Part shown: positions 1 to 8,500 of the stretch, one piece after another
How the letters are laid out: every line of letters begins with the position of its first letter
How positions within the stretch are numbered: position 1 is the stretch's first letter
IMG/VR virus record: IMGVR_UViG_3300042934_001320
Location: 1 to 35,653 of that record
Reading direction: 5' to 3' (one strand)
Source: a virus
Length of the DNA: 35,653 bases
Notes under the pieces: generated by a model
The model's input: the letters and a program-made list of their open reading frames with translations, nothing else
Told to the model about the DNA's origin: nothing
The model's database searches: none
Position numbers and translations under genes: made by a program

Positions 1-145
1 GAGAAGCTCCTTGCCTTTAGGTTTCGGGTGACGACGCGATTCAGACGGCCTGAACGAAGAGCCTTCGATCTCGATCCGGCGTTTGCCTCAGTCTGCGGGT
101 GATCCTGCGTAACGCTGCCAACCGGATCGTCAGCCTGTAATCCTG

Positions 146-304
146 CTATTCTTTGACTCTGGCGCTATGGCGCTGAAGATCAGCTGAGCGAATGCGGGAT
201 GCACGTCGGCGTGCGTTGTTCTGGCGAGCATACCATATGACGGCCGTGATGCCCGCTGCCATGACGGCCATCAGGATGTAAGCGATGGTGGTGCGTTGAT
301 CCAC
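146..304 (-). CDS. small single-pass membrane protein, unassigned
   Basis: About 52 residues if read from a GTG at 304, which has AAGG eight bases upstream. An upstream TTG at 358 would add 18 residues but has no better ribosome site. A hydrophobic stretch covers roughly residues 8-25 (IAYILMAVMAAGITAVIWYA) and is followed by a strongly basic tail rich in arginine, the usual pattern for an N-out/C-in single membrane anchor. It lies at the left edge and is divergent from the plus-strand gene at 403. I do not recognise a family. It could be an accessory phage gene or the first host gene beyond the prophage. Reality of the gene is inferred from the hydrophobic segment and basic tail. Confidence 0.45.
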   Translation of the reverse strand: MDQRTTIAYILMAVMAAGITAVIWYARQNNARRRASRIRSADLQRHSARVKE

Positions 305-402
305 GGGAAATACCTTGCTGTTTGAATGCAAACGTCCGCCCGACCAGATCGGCACCAATGAGGCCCTCGACTCCGCTTCATGATCGGTAGAGGATAGAAA
401 AG

Positions 403-540
403 ATGGACGCCGACATACTCGCCAGCCTCACCGACGAAGAGCTTGAAGCCGCCTATCTCCGCACGACCATGCAGCCCGGCGATCCCGAGGCCGACGCGAT
501 CGTTGCCGAGGCGGAGCGCCGCAGCATGATGCTGCATTGA
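403..540 (+). CDS. small acidic conserved phage protein (45 aa)
   Basis: ATG start with AGAGGA eight bases upstream. It encodes a short acidic, helix-prone protein beginning MDADILASLTDEELEAAYL and ending in RRSMMLH. The pattern 'LASLTDEELEA ... PGDPEADAIVAEAERR' is of a type I associate with tiny hypothetical proteins of alphaproteobacterial phages, but I know no function. It is one of very few plus-strand genes left of 31 kb and sits upstream of an intrinsic terminator at 720-762 on the same strand, suggesting an independently transcribed accessory (moron-like) unit. No convincing -35/-10 pair was found upstream. Confidence 0.6.
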   Translation: MDADILASLTDEELEAAYLRTTMQPGDPEADAIVAEAERRSMMLH

Positions 541-577
541 GGATCTCGACCGCCGCTTCCTGATCGGGTTCTTAGGG

Positions 578-640
578 ATGCTGGTGGCATTGGCTGTCGC
601 GGTGTGGGTTATGGGCGAGCGCTCCCAAGGGCCTACGTAG
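578..640 (+). CDS. possible tiny membrane peptide
   Basis: From ATG 578 the frame encodes only 20 residues, starting MLVALAVAVWVMGERS, i.e. a hydrophobic segment and a short polar tail. The same open frame extends back to about 530, so a non-ATG start near 536, coupled to the stop of the 45-residue gene, would give about 34 residues with DLDRRF before the hydrophobic part. No good ribosome site is visible for either start. It lies between the 45-residue gene and the terminator at 720-762, so it would be on the same transcript. Low confidence; it may be noncoding. Confidence 0.25.
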   Translation: MLVALAVAVWVMGERSQGPT

Positions 641-719
641 TTCTCCTCAGGTGCGCCAAGCTGGCAGGTCTGTGATCTCAGATGCAGCTCCCTCCCCCTG
701 GGGGCGAGCGCGAAGAGAC

Positions 720-762
720 TGCCCGGCGAGCTTCTAGCTGAATGCCGCCGGGCATTTTTTTT
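720..762 (+). terminator. Rho-independent terminator, plus strand
   Basis: Perfect 8-bp stem TGCCCGGC (720-727) with GCCGGGCA (747-754), a 19-base loop, then eight consecutive T (755-762). The T-run is on the right side only, so it terminates plus-strand transcription, i.e. the small genes at 403-640. There is no A-run on the left, so it should not stop the long minus-strand operon. Confidence 0.85.
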
Positions 763-866
763 ACCAACCGCCGCGCTTCCTACATGCCACGCTCCGCATA
801 CGTTACCCTCTCACAGGGAGCACGACATGGAAGAAAGCTGGGACGACGGCATCTGCCGCTGGCGCT

Positions 867-1391
867 TCACCTGTTGCTGCCGCCCTCGTTCTCCCAGCCG
901 TCCAGTGCGGAGCTTGAGCGCTGCCGAGGGTCGCGCGGATCTGCTCGGACACCGGGGAATGCCCCCTCTTCAAGCGCTCGGCCATACGCCAGCGCCAGGG
1001 CTCCATGGGCGTGCCTCGCTGACGCGGACTTCGCGTGCAGAGCATTGAATTTCGACAGCTCTTCTCGTCCCAGAATGTACCTTTCCTCGCCCGCCCAATC
1101 CGCGCGGCTCTCATCCCCGACACTAATGTATGGGCTGGAGGAATTGGGGGGCTCATCAGCGGGACGTGCGAGGATCTGACGGGAAAAAAGGAGCGCGATC
1201 CCCTTGCTGAACAACCTCACGGCCGCCGTTCGGGCAGTCTCTTTGGAGACCGACACCGCGATCTTTGCCTGATCCTCATAGTCATGTTGAAGGTCGCGAT
1301 GAGCCATCAGCTGAGCGGGATCGTTCGACGTCGAGCTCGCCAGAGCGCTCGCCTCGGCATCGCGCTGAAACGAAGAGATGATGGTAGGCAT
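867..1391 (-). CDS. hypothetical protein, left arm
   Basis: Open frame of 174 codons from ATG 1391, preceded by GAGAGAGACCGATC, which supplies a purine-rich ribosome site. The N-terminal half (from MPTIISSFQRDAEASALAS to about residue 75) looks helical, with an amphipathic hydrophobic patch around AVRLFSKGIALLFSRQI. The C-terminal half is rich in Arg, Ser and Pro and looks low in structure, so either the frame is decaying or the real gene is shorter. It is on the same strand as the lysis genes and downstream of them, in the late-operon tail. No family recognised. Competing frames on both strands are all open in this GC-rich stretch, hence the moderate confidence. Confidence 0.4.
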   Translation of the reverse strand: MPTIISSFQRDAEASALASSTSNDPAQLMAHRDLQHDYEDQAKIAVSVSKETARTAAVRLFSKGIALLFSRQILARPADEPPNSSSPYISVGDESRADWAGEERYILGREELSKFNALHAKSASARHAHGALALAYGRALEEGAFPGVRADPRDPRQRSSSALDGWENEGGSNR

Positions 1392-1544
1392 GATCGGTCT
1401 CTCTCGGGTCGAGAGAAGTGCTGGCTATCCGGTGGGCCCGGACAAGACGAATAGCGTGCATGGGAGATGGGGTCCCGCTTGTCGAATACCAGTCTGCCAG
1501 CGTCGATTGGACTGCTGCGGCTACTATCTTCATGACCTAGCGGG

Positions 1545-1691
1545 TCACGCCGCGGCGAGCACGAACGGGGGACGGCTCGAGGCGCGCGACTGCCGGCTAG
1601 ACGTAGATCTGCGTTTGAGCCTCAGGTGTTCTTCGCGGGTCACGATGTGGGCAAAATGCGCCCCATCAAAATAGACGAGTTCAGGATACAT
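1545..1691 (-). CDS. small hypothetical protein (48 aa)
   Basis: ATG 1691 to TGA 1545 encodes a 48-residue protein starting MYPELVYFDGAHFAHIVTRE, followed by a basic Arg/Ser-rich tail. The first 25 residues have a mixed, protein-like composition, unlike the neighbouring frames. The ribosome site is weak (only GAAG nearby). It lies just downstream of the spanin genes on the late-operon strand. No function can be offered. Confidence 0.4.
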   Translation of the reverse strand: MYPELVYFDGAHFAHIVTREEHLRLKRRSTSSRQSRASSRPPFVLAAA

Positions 1692-1855
1692 TGATTACGC
1701 TTCAACACTAAGCGCGTGCACAATGCGGGGCAGGCTGGTGGGTTCCCTCACACCTACCGACGCACCGCCTCACCTCATCCTGAACCAGGGCAGCCGGGCA
1801 CGATATCGGCTCGTTGCGCCAAAGACTCGGCGTGACCCAAACGAGCTCGCAAAAA

Positions 1856-2122
1856 CTACTGCTTTCCTACGCGAGCGGCCCAATCGCGCAACCACCGAAC
1901 GGCCGATCGGCAGTCCGCCCCCGCGCCAGCCAGCGACACGATATAATCGGCAGTACTCCGATCGCTGATCACTGGCGGCACTGCCGGTTCTGGCGCGCAC
2001 GTCAGCCGCTCAGCGGGCGGCACCATCACGACGACCCGCGGCTTGTTGCTGGCGCATGCGCTCAAGCACGCTGGCAGTAGCAGGGCCGACACCAGAGCCA
2101 TTGTCCGCTTCGCGAGCCGCAT
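1856..2122 (-). CDS. outer-membrane spanin (Rz1-like lipoprotein)
   Basis: 88 residues. The N-terminus has basic residues (MRLAKR), a hydrophobic stretch (MALVSALLLPACL) and a lipobox ending LSAC at about residues 20-23, so it should be lipidated at the cysteine and anchored in the outer membrane. ATG 2122 is preceded by GAGGA eight bases away. It starts inside the upstream spanin frame and overlaps it by 113 bases in another reading frame, as Rz1 does with Rz in lambda. Known role of the family: it joins the inner-membrane spanin across the periplasm to disrupt the outer membrane at lysis. The C-terminal half is not proline-rich to the extent of lambda Rz1. The assignment rests on lipobox, size and position. 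Confidence 0.8.
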   Translation of the reverse strand: MRLAKRTMALVSALLLPACLSACASNKPRVVVMVPPAERLTCAPEPAVPPVISDRSTADYIVSLAGAGADCRSAVRWLRDWAARVGKQ

Positions 2123-2366
2123 CGATCAGTTCCTCTTGGCTGTTCCGGAACGCGTGATCGTGCTCCAGCTGATTGGCAGTGGCCGCGCGCTCGGCGATCA
2201 TGCCGCGGTTGAATCCGACGGCAGCGGCCTCGGACCGATCGAGATCGACGGCTTGCGCGGCCTGCTGCTTAGGTGAGGGGGCGGCGCAGCGGCTCACCGC
2301 AAGGCCGGCCAGAAGCAGCAGAACGACAGCGGCGGTAAGGATCGCCCAGCGTGGCAGCGGCCTCAC
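2010..2366 (-). CDS. inner-membrane spanin (Rz-like)
   Basis: 118 residues from GTG 2366, which overlaps the endolysin stop (GTGA). Residues about 7-26 form one hydrophobic N-terminal anchor (WAILTAAVVLLLLAGLAV). The rest is polar, charged and helix-prone (about 35-115) with many Ala/Glu/Arg/Gln, as expected for the periplasmic coiled-coil of an i-spanin. Its 3' part is overlapped by the Rz1-like gene. It acts in the periplasm after holin and endolysin have opened the peptidoglycan. There is no sequence-level signature, so the call depends on topology and on the endolysin-spanin-spanin order. Confidence 0.78.
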   Translation of the reverse strand: MRPLPRWAILTAAVVLLLLAGLAVSRCAAPSPKQQAAQAVDLDRSEAAAVGFNRGMIAERAATANQLEHDHAFRNSQEELIDAAREADNGSGVGPATASVLERMRQQQAAGRRDGAAR

Positions 2367-2872
2367 CGCTCGTTCCTCGACAGAGGAATGCCGGCGGTCG
2401 CCGTCATAGCTTTGGGTCCGCCAAGCACGGGCCGACCCGCTGGCCAGCGCCGGGCAATGCAGCGGGCCTTCTCGATCCGCATGATCGAGACGCGATCGCC
2501 CTGGTTGCCGCCCAGCACGTGATAAGCGGCTTGATCCTCGCCGACGTAGAAGCCGACGTGCCCGCCGCCGGGCCGCTCGAACACCAGCACAGCGCCCGGC
2601 GCGACCCGTTCAGGCCGAATGTTCTGGCCCCACGTAGCCCATGCCTTTGCGCGCACCGCGATCGGGGCAGCCTCGATCCCGTCTTCTGCCAGGCAGGCGG
2701 CGACGAACACACCGCACCAGGGCACGCTATCGGCGTTGTACGCGACGCCCAGCACCTTCGTGCCGAGCCGCTTCGCCCATCCCATGATCGTCGGATTGTT
2801 GGCGTTGCCCGGCGCTTCGCGCGTGCCGAGCTTAGCCCGCGCGGCAAGCAGCCACGCCGGTTCGGATGCCAT
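2363..2872 (-). CDS. endolysin, TIGR02594-type Cys/His peptidase
   Basis: 169 residues from ATG 2872 (AAGGA about ten bases upstream); a longer frame to 2977 has a low-complexity N-terminus and is not preferred. The sequence follows the TIGR02594/CHAP-like pattern: an opening helix with 'ARAKLGTREAPG', then PWCGVF with the probable catalytic Cys53, GGGHVGFYVG with the probable catalytic His105, and the family hallmark LGGNQGDRV at about 120-128. It would cleave peptide bonds in peptidoglycan at lysis. There is no signal peptide, so export would depend on a holin. It sits between the membrane-protein genes and the spanins in a compact lysis cassette. Confidence 0.85.
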   Translation of the reverse strand: MASEPAWLLAARAKLGTREAPGNANNPTIMGWAKRLGTKVLGVAYNADSVPWCGVFVAACLAEDGIEAAPIAVRAKAWATWGQNIRPERVAPGAVLVFERPGGGHVGFYVGEDQAAYHVLGGNQGDRVSIMRIEKARCIARRWPAGRPVLGGPKAMTATAGIPLSRNER

Positions 2873-3000
2873 GATCGTTCTTTCCTTGTGTTGGGTGTCA
2901 GGATGGCGGAGGGCGTGGGTGTGCGGCCGCGGGCTTCGTCCCGTCGGCCGCCGCGGCGCCTTGCCCACCTGTGTCACTACGGCGGGGTAAGGCGCCGTCC

Positions 3001-3459
3001 TCAGCCGGAGTGTTTCTCGGGATCGGGGATGCGGTGGAGCTGATCCATCGCCCGGGCGATGCCGGCTTCGTGATCGTCGTCACCCACGCCGCCAGGCAAC
3101 AGCGCGTCGATCAGCTTCCGGCCGCGCACCTCCGCGATCTTGATGATCGAGGCGCCCAGTGCGGCGACGGTGATGCCCAGCACCAGCGCCGTCAGCAGCG
3201 AGGGTCGCGTCGCAACGACGAGGAAGAACGTCACGCCGCCCGATAGAACGTCGATCGGCACGCGAACCCGCCAGCGGGACACCTTGTCGGACTGGCCGAC
3301 GATGACCCGCGTCACGATGCAGCCGAACATTGCGGCGATGGCGGTGGCGATCTCAAAGGGCATTCCGAAGAAGCTCGCCGTTGCCGGCTGAGCTGCGGTT
3401 GCTGCGCCCACGGCGAGCAAACCAGTTGCGGCCGCACCGGCCCCGCGCTCGATGATCAT
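3001..3459 (-). CDS. multi-pass membrane protein, holin candidate
   Basis: 152 residues. Hydrophobic segments are visible at about 8-25, 32-54, 68-84 and 88-108, followed by a polar, charged C-terminal tail of about 40 residues (ending in DPEKHSG). It starts at ATG 3459, overlapping the stop of the preceding membrane-protein gene (ATGA). Small size, several membrane spans, charged C-tail and position directly before the endolysin make it the best holin candidate. Holins are too variable to assign by sequence, so the role is an inference. The neighbour at 3456-3992 is the alternative holin or an antiholin partner. Confidence 0.6.
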   Translation of the reverse strand: MIIERGAGAAATGLLAVGAATAAQPATASFFGMPFEIATAIAAMFGCIVTRVIVGQSDKVSRWRVRVPIDVLSGGVTFFLVVATRPSLLTALVLGITVAALGASIIKIAEVRGRKLIDALLPGGVGDDDHEAGIARAMDQLHRIPDPEKHSG

Positions 3460-3992
3460 CGCGTGCTAACCACTCCAACGGCAGCGACGAAGCAAAGCGC
3501 CACGACGATCGCGGGGCGCTTGAGCTGCTCCAGGCTGGCCCACATGTTGATCGGAAAGGGCTGCTTGCGCAGCTGGTCGATGATGCCGCGCTCGGCGAGC
3601 ACGAACAGGCCGAACCCAAGCCAGGCGAGCCCCGCTGCGAACGGATCGAGCAGGCGCTTCGCCAGCGTCGCCGCTGCCGTCGCAGAAGGATCGGCAGGGT
3701 TCCAGCCCCACAGTGCGGCAGCCTCACCGCCGAAGCGCAGAACGCCAGCAAACGCGAAGGCCAGCACGGTCAGACGCAATATGGTCACCGGCTCGCGAAG
3801 CTTATCCCGATACCGGTTGCGCCTCATGTCCCGGACGATCTTGCCCGCGAGCATGACGGTAAGGCAGAAGCCAGCCGTCATCGCAAAGAGGTTCAGCGCG
3901 ACGAGCCAGCCTTGCCCGTCAAAGCTGGGCGGAGCCCTCGTAGCGGTCACCATGTTGGCGAACGCCCGTTCGGCGATTGTTGGATCGCTCAT
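3456..3992 (-). CDS. four-span membrane protein of the lysis region
   Basis: 178 residues from ATG 3992, chosen because GGAG lies six bases upstream; the ATG at 3998 directly abuts that GGAG. Hydrophobic segments occur at about 28-49, 69-90, 115-134 and 152-170, joined by basic loops (RDMRRNRYRDK). It lies between the tail fibre gene and the holin candidate and overlaps the latter by four bases, so the two are translationally coupled. Possible roles are holin partner, antiholin or superinfection-related membrane protein. No family recognised. Confidence 0.55.
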   Translation of the reverse strand: MSDPTIAERAFANMVTATRAPPSFDGQGWLVALNLFAMTAGFCLTVMLAGKIVRDMRRNRYRDKLREPVTILRLTVLAFAFAGVLRFGGEAAALWGWNPADPSATAAATLAKRLLDPFAAGLAWLGFGLFVLAERGIIDQLRKQPFPINMWASLEQLKRPAIVVALCFVAAVGVVSTR

Positions 3993-4018
3993 CGGCATCT
4001 CCGAAGAAGGGGTGTCGA

Positions 4019-5542
4019 TCAGCCGTGCTGCACGTCGATCCAGGCGCGGCCGTCGCGGATCGCCCAGACCTTGCCGATCCGGCGCATGTATTGCGGCAGC
4101 GTGATCGCGTCTGGTTTCACCGCGATCGCCTTGATCCCGGCGCCGTTCGCCGCGGCGATGATGTAGTCACCGGCGTCGAACTCGCCGGTGACGTTGCAGG
4201 GCACCTGGCCGCAGAACGCGATGCGATCAACGCACTGACGCGCGGTCTCGAGTTCATCCTGCCATGCGGCGAGATCCGCCGCATACGCATCCACGGCCTG
4301 CTGCCAGGCGGCATGCTCTGACTGATAGGATGCGAGGAGCGCAGGATAAGCCGCTTGCGCTGCAACCCACGCAGCAACCGATGCCTCGTCCGCCTCGCCG
4401 GTCGGCGCGGCCGGGAAGGCCGGCGCTTGCGGCTCGGCGCCGGGTTGCTCGGGCTTCGGCCGCAGGTGCGCGGCCCAAGTGTCGCCGCCGACCAGCGACG
4501 GATCCGTGCTCTTGATCACGAAGCTGACCGCGTCCGCCCAGGTCTTCGTCAGTCGGCCGACGCGATCAACGCCGCAAACGTCGCCCTTGGCGATAATACC
4601 GCAGCCTGCAGCCTTCGGCATGTATTCGGCATAATCGGCGCCAACCGCATTGATCGTGCCGCCGGCATTCATGGTGCGGCCGGTGGACGTGTTGACCCCG
4701 GCGAACAGGCCAGCGCCCATCGACGAGTAATTCGCCTGGTTAACTGACTGGACCGCCAGGGCTGCGACGCCCTGTGCTTCGTCCCGAATTTGCAGGATCG
4801 GATTGCCGAGGCCCACCGACTTGCTGATCCGGTGACACGTGCCACTGAGTACGCCAACCAGCAGGTTGCCCATGCCGTCGATCCGCATCCTCTCCCCCGT
4901 AGAGGTGTAGAAGCGGATCGGGTTCGTGAAGTAGGCGTAGATTGTCGGTCCATTGTCCGGCGCACCTTCACCTTGGACCAAGCCCTGCCCGCCGAAGATG
5001 AAGGCGTTCTGACCGTTCTCGCTTCCCACCAGGCCGATTGGGGGCCGAGCACCTGAACCGCCGGAGACGATATAGCTGGAGTAAAAGGTGGTTTGAGCAT
5101 CTGACGATAGCTCGAGCCGCACCTGGCCACCGGTGACCAAAGCGAGGCGATTTGCGGAAGTGCGAACCAGCCCGGTGTCCTGATCCGCCGCAAAGCGCAG
5201 GCCCGGAGCAGCAGGCGAACCATCAGCAATGAGGCCCTGCCCAATCCCGTCGCGGACCGCGCCGAACGTATTGAGCAGCTGCGCCGCTCCGATCGCCAGG
5301 TCGCGCATCTGGCTTTGCGTCGGCAGCATGCTGAAGCCTTGGCCACCGGCCGTGGCGCCCTGATAGGCCGTGGCAAGTTGGAGTTGCGTGGCCGAGATGA
5401 CCTGCGCGACCTCATAGACGCCGCGATCCGGCGCGACGAAACCCTCGCCGATGCTGACATTGCCGACGAAGTCGGTGCCAGCGCCGGTGACGATCGCGGA
5501 GCCATTCGTGACCGTGACGGTCCCGGTGCGATACCAAGGCAT
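4019..5542 (-). CDS. tail fibre / receptor-binding protein
   Basis: 507 residues, last structural gene of the operon. ATG 5542 has AAGGA eight bases upstream. Residues 1-75 form a beta-rich module (GTVTVTNGSAIVTGAGTDF; QLQLATAYQG) seen at the N-terminus of many phage fibre or baseplate proteins, probably the virion attachment part. The middle (about 110-300) is a glycine/serine-rich beta shaft. GADYAEYM at 301-308 followed by a GDVCGVDRVG stretch resembles fibre C-terminal chaperone/autocleavage regions such as Peptidase_G2, though I cannot confirm catalysis. An Ala/Trp-rich helix (about 383-435) interrupts this end. It presumably binds the host surface. Confidence 0.75.
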   Translation of the reverse strand: MPWYRTGTVTVTNGSAIVTGAGTDFVGNVSIGEGFVAPDRGVYEVAQVISATQLQLATAYQGATAGGQGFSMLPTQSQMRDLAIGAAQLLNTFGAVRDGIGQGLIADGSPAAPGLRFAADQDTGLVRTSANRLALVTGGQVRLELSSDAQTTFYSSYIVSGGSGARPPIGLVGSENGQNAFIFGGQGLVQGEGAPDNGPTIYAYFTNPIRFYTSTGERMRIDGMGNLLVGVLSGTCHRISKSVGLGNPILQIRDEAQGVAALAVQSVNQANYSSMGAGLFAGVNTSTGRTMNAGGTINAVGADYAEYMPKAAGCGIIAKGDVCGVDRVGRLTKTWADAVSFVIKSTDPSLVGGDTWAAHLRPKPEQPGAEPQAPAFPAAPTGEADEASVAAWVAAQAAYPALLASYQSEHAAWQQAVDAYAADLAAWQDELETARQCVDRIAFCGQVPCNVTGEFDAGDYIIAAANGAGIKAIAVKPDAITLPQYMRRIGKVWAIRDGRAWIDVQHG

Positions 5543-5553
5543 AAGCGAGATCC

Positions 5554-8500
5554 TTATTGTTCGACGGAGACGAGCGAGAGGCTCTGGATCGGCTCACCGG
5601 CCGGCCCGTCGTTGGGGGACGTGAAGTTGAAGGTGGCAAGCGTCCGCGACACGAGCGTCAGGCGGTAGGAGAAGTCCTGCGCACCCTCCGAATTGTCCGT
5701 GATGGTGATCGCGCCCGACATCGTCTGTGTGCCGAGGCCAGGCGTGACACCTTCCGGTGCGGCGTAGCTGGTCTCTCCGGTGATCGTGCCGGTCTGCAGC
5801 TCGACCCAAGGTCCGTCGGCACCGCGGCGCCGCTCCAGCTTCAGCGTGGCGCTCGGCGTGCCGGTGATCGTGCCGCCTGGCGCGTTGACCCGCCGGCGCA
5901 GGCTGTAGCTGTAGCTGGCGACGATGCTCTTCGGCTTGCCGGTGGTGCCGAACGGGCCAAGCTCGAGCGAAGCGTTGGCGGTGGTCAGCGACGAGGTGAC
6001 CGCGTTCTTCAGCACGCCGGCCGACAAGGAACCGCCGAAATAGGCGCTGTTGTCCATCCCCTCGTAGCTGGTGGCGTTGGCCTTCGTGCACTCGGAAATC
6101 GCCATGGTGGGGCCGAACCAGCTGACCAAGTCGCCGTACTTACCGAAGCCAATACCCTCCACCCGCATCACCGTGCCGGTGTTCATGATCACTCGGCCGG
6201 TGCCCATTCGAAGATCGGTGTTGATCAGGTTCAAGGAACCGGGGCCGCTGGTGGAGCCGATCAGCTCGATGCCGTTGAGGCTGCCGTCGCTGTCGATCGC
6301 GAGAGTGTACTTACCTTCGATCAGCCCCAGCCGGTTCACGACAGCGGTGAAAGCCTGCTGCAAGCCAACGCTGCCGACGCCATCGATAACCGCCTGGATC
6401 TGCTGAACTAGCCGGCCGATCGCCTCGTCGCGCGTGGCACTGGCCTCGTCGACCGCAGCAACAACCGCGCGCGTCGCTGGCAAGCCAGTCGCCGGGTCGT
6501 TCACCTGTGCCGACACCTGTTGGATGTCGCGCGCGTTGGCATCGTCGCGCGTGACGCTGGCCTGACGATCCTGCGCCACGGTGGCGTGGATCGCCACCAG
6601 TCCGGTCTCCGGATCCTCGATCGACCCTTCGATCAGGTCGAGGCGCCGGCCAAAGGCGGCATCGCGCTCCGCCGTCGCTTCTTCCAGCGCGTTGATGCGC
6701 GCCCTGGTGGCTGGCAGTCCGCTCGCCGCATCGTTGAACACCACTTCGAGCGCGTTAACCCGCTCCGCCGTTGCCGCGTTCGCATCAGCGGCTACCTTCG
6801 CCGTAGTGACGATCGCCGCATCGGCCGCGTTCATCCGTGCGAGCAGCGACTGGCGCGCGACCGCTGCCGCCCTCTCGTTTTCGACCAGCGTGGTCGTAAA
6901 CTCGGTCTGGATTTGCACCGCCTGCCCGATGCGGGCGCGGCCGGCCTGGTCGCCGGCGACCAGCGCGCGCAGCAGCGCCTCGTCACTGCTGTCCGATGCG
7001 CTGATCTGCTGCCGGATCGTCATCTGCGCTGAGGCAATGCCACCAGCATTGTCTAGCGATACGCGATCAAGCCGCCCGATCGCCGCCGCCTGGTTGTCCA
7101 GCGCGCCGCCCTGAGCATCGACACGCTGGGTCAACAGGCTGTCGCGCGTGACGCTGGCCTGCGCCTCCGACAGCACCGATGCGCGGATCTGCCCGATCTG
7201 GACGGTTAGCGCGGTGCGCGCGATCGCCTCGGCGCTGAAGCCGTCGACCAGCTTGGTGGTCAGCTCCTGCCGCGCCTCGGCGATCTGCGACAGCTGGTAC
7301 CGGCTCGCCACGTCGCCGGCGAGCATGCCGCGCAGCGCCGCCTCGGCCGCATCGTCCGCCGCGACGCGCGCCTGGCGCACGGTGACTGAATAGCCCGACA
7401 CATCCGGCAGCGCGGACAGCATCTGTTCGGCTGAGCCGAGCCGGATGCCGAGCTGATCGACGATTGTCGTGCTCGCCTTGCTCGACATCTCGCCGGCGAG
7501 CGCGTCGAGCGTCTGCTCAACGTCCGACGTGCGGCCACCGATCGCGGTCACCTCGACCAGCGACGCCTTCAGCGCGACCGCGGCGTTCAGGCCGTCGATC
7601 TCGCTCTCGGCCGACGTCAGCCGGGCGATGATCGGCTCCAGCTCGGCAACCTGCGACGGATCGAGCACCGCCTGAGCGATCAGCTCCTGCACCTGGTTGA
7701 CCGATGCCTTGGTCGACACGACACCCTTGACCGCATCGATGGCGATCTCGGCCGTCGAGGTGCGATCGCGCAGCTGGTCGATCGCGTAGATCCGGACCTG
7801 TCCGGTCGCAGGGTCCACGACGATGCCGGCATCACGCAGCACGTCGCGCGTACGAGCGCTTTCCATCAGCGCGCGCAGCACCGCCTCATCGATGCGACCG
7901 ACGTCGCGCGTGATCTGCCGCTGCGCGGCGCCCTGGTCGGCGGTGACGTCGGCCAGCTGCGCCAGCGCGTCGTCATGCTCCAGCCGCACATCCTTCAGCG
8001 CGCTGATGTCCGACTTGATCGGCCCGAACTGCGCCTCGATCGGCTCGATGCGGTCGAGCTGGGCAATCACCTCCGTCGCCGGCATCCCGCCGACGGCTTC
8101 AGTATCCTTCGCGGTGTTCTCGCCGGTGACGTCAGCATTGTTCGCCGGCTTGGTACCGGTGGGATCGGCGATGTCTTCCCAATTCACGCCGGCGCCGAGC
8201 GGCTTCGGTTTGGTCGCCTTGCTCAGACCCTCGATCGACAGCGACAGCTTGCTGAGGCTGTCGCCCACCTCGATCGAGAAGTCCTTGAAGAAGCCGAACA
8301 GCGTCAGGCTGTCCATGCCGGTCTGTCCGATCCAAAGCGCCGGTCGCGCGCGAACGGCTGCAATCCGGTTGGCGACCACGTCGACCGCATCGGATCGGAT
8401 CAGCGCGCGAGCCGCCATCTTCTTCGCCCAGGCGCGCTGAACGATCGTCACTTCGCCAAAATCGTCGACCTCCTTGCGGCTGAAGTCGGTGATCCCGGCA

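Noticed and set aside
1-145. search for a left copy of the tRNA-Gly core
   Set aside because: Neither GGGTTCGATTCCC nor its complement was seen in the left arm, so no left attachment repeat is claimed; it may lie outside the window.
742-1179. plus-strand frames of 145 and 73 codons downstream of the terminator (including ATG 827 with AGGGAG upstream)
   Set aside because: Despite one good ribosome site, the translations are Arg/Pro/Ser/Cys-rich and look like shadows; no support beyond the site.
1282-1533. 83-codon minus-strand frame starting MKIVAAAVQSTLADWY
   Set aside because: The first half looks protein-like, but it overlaps the 867-1391 frame by 110 bases, lacks a ribosome site and turns Arg/Ser-rich; not supported enough to list.
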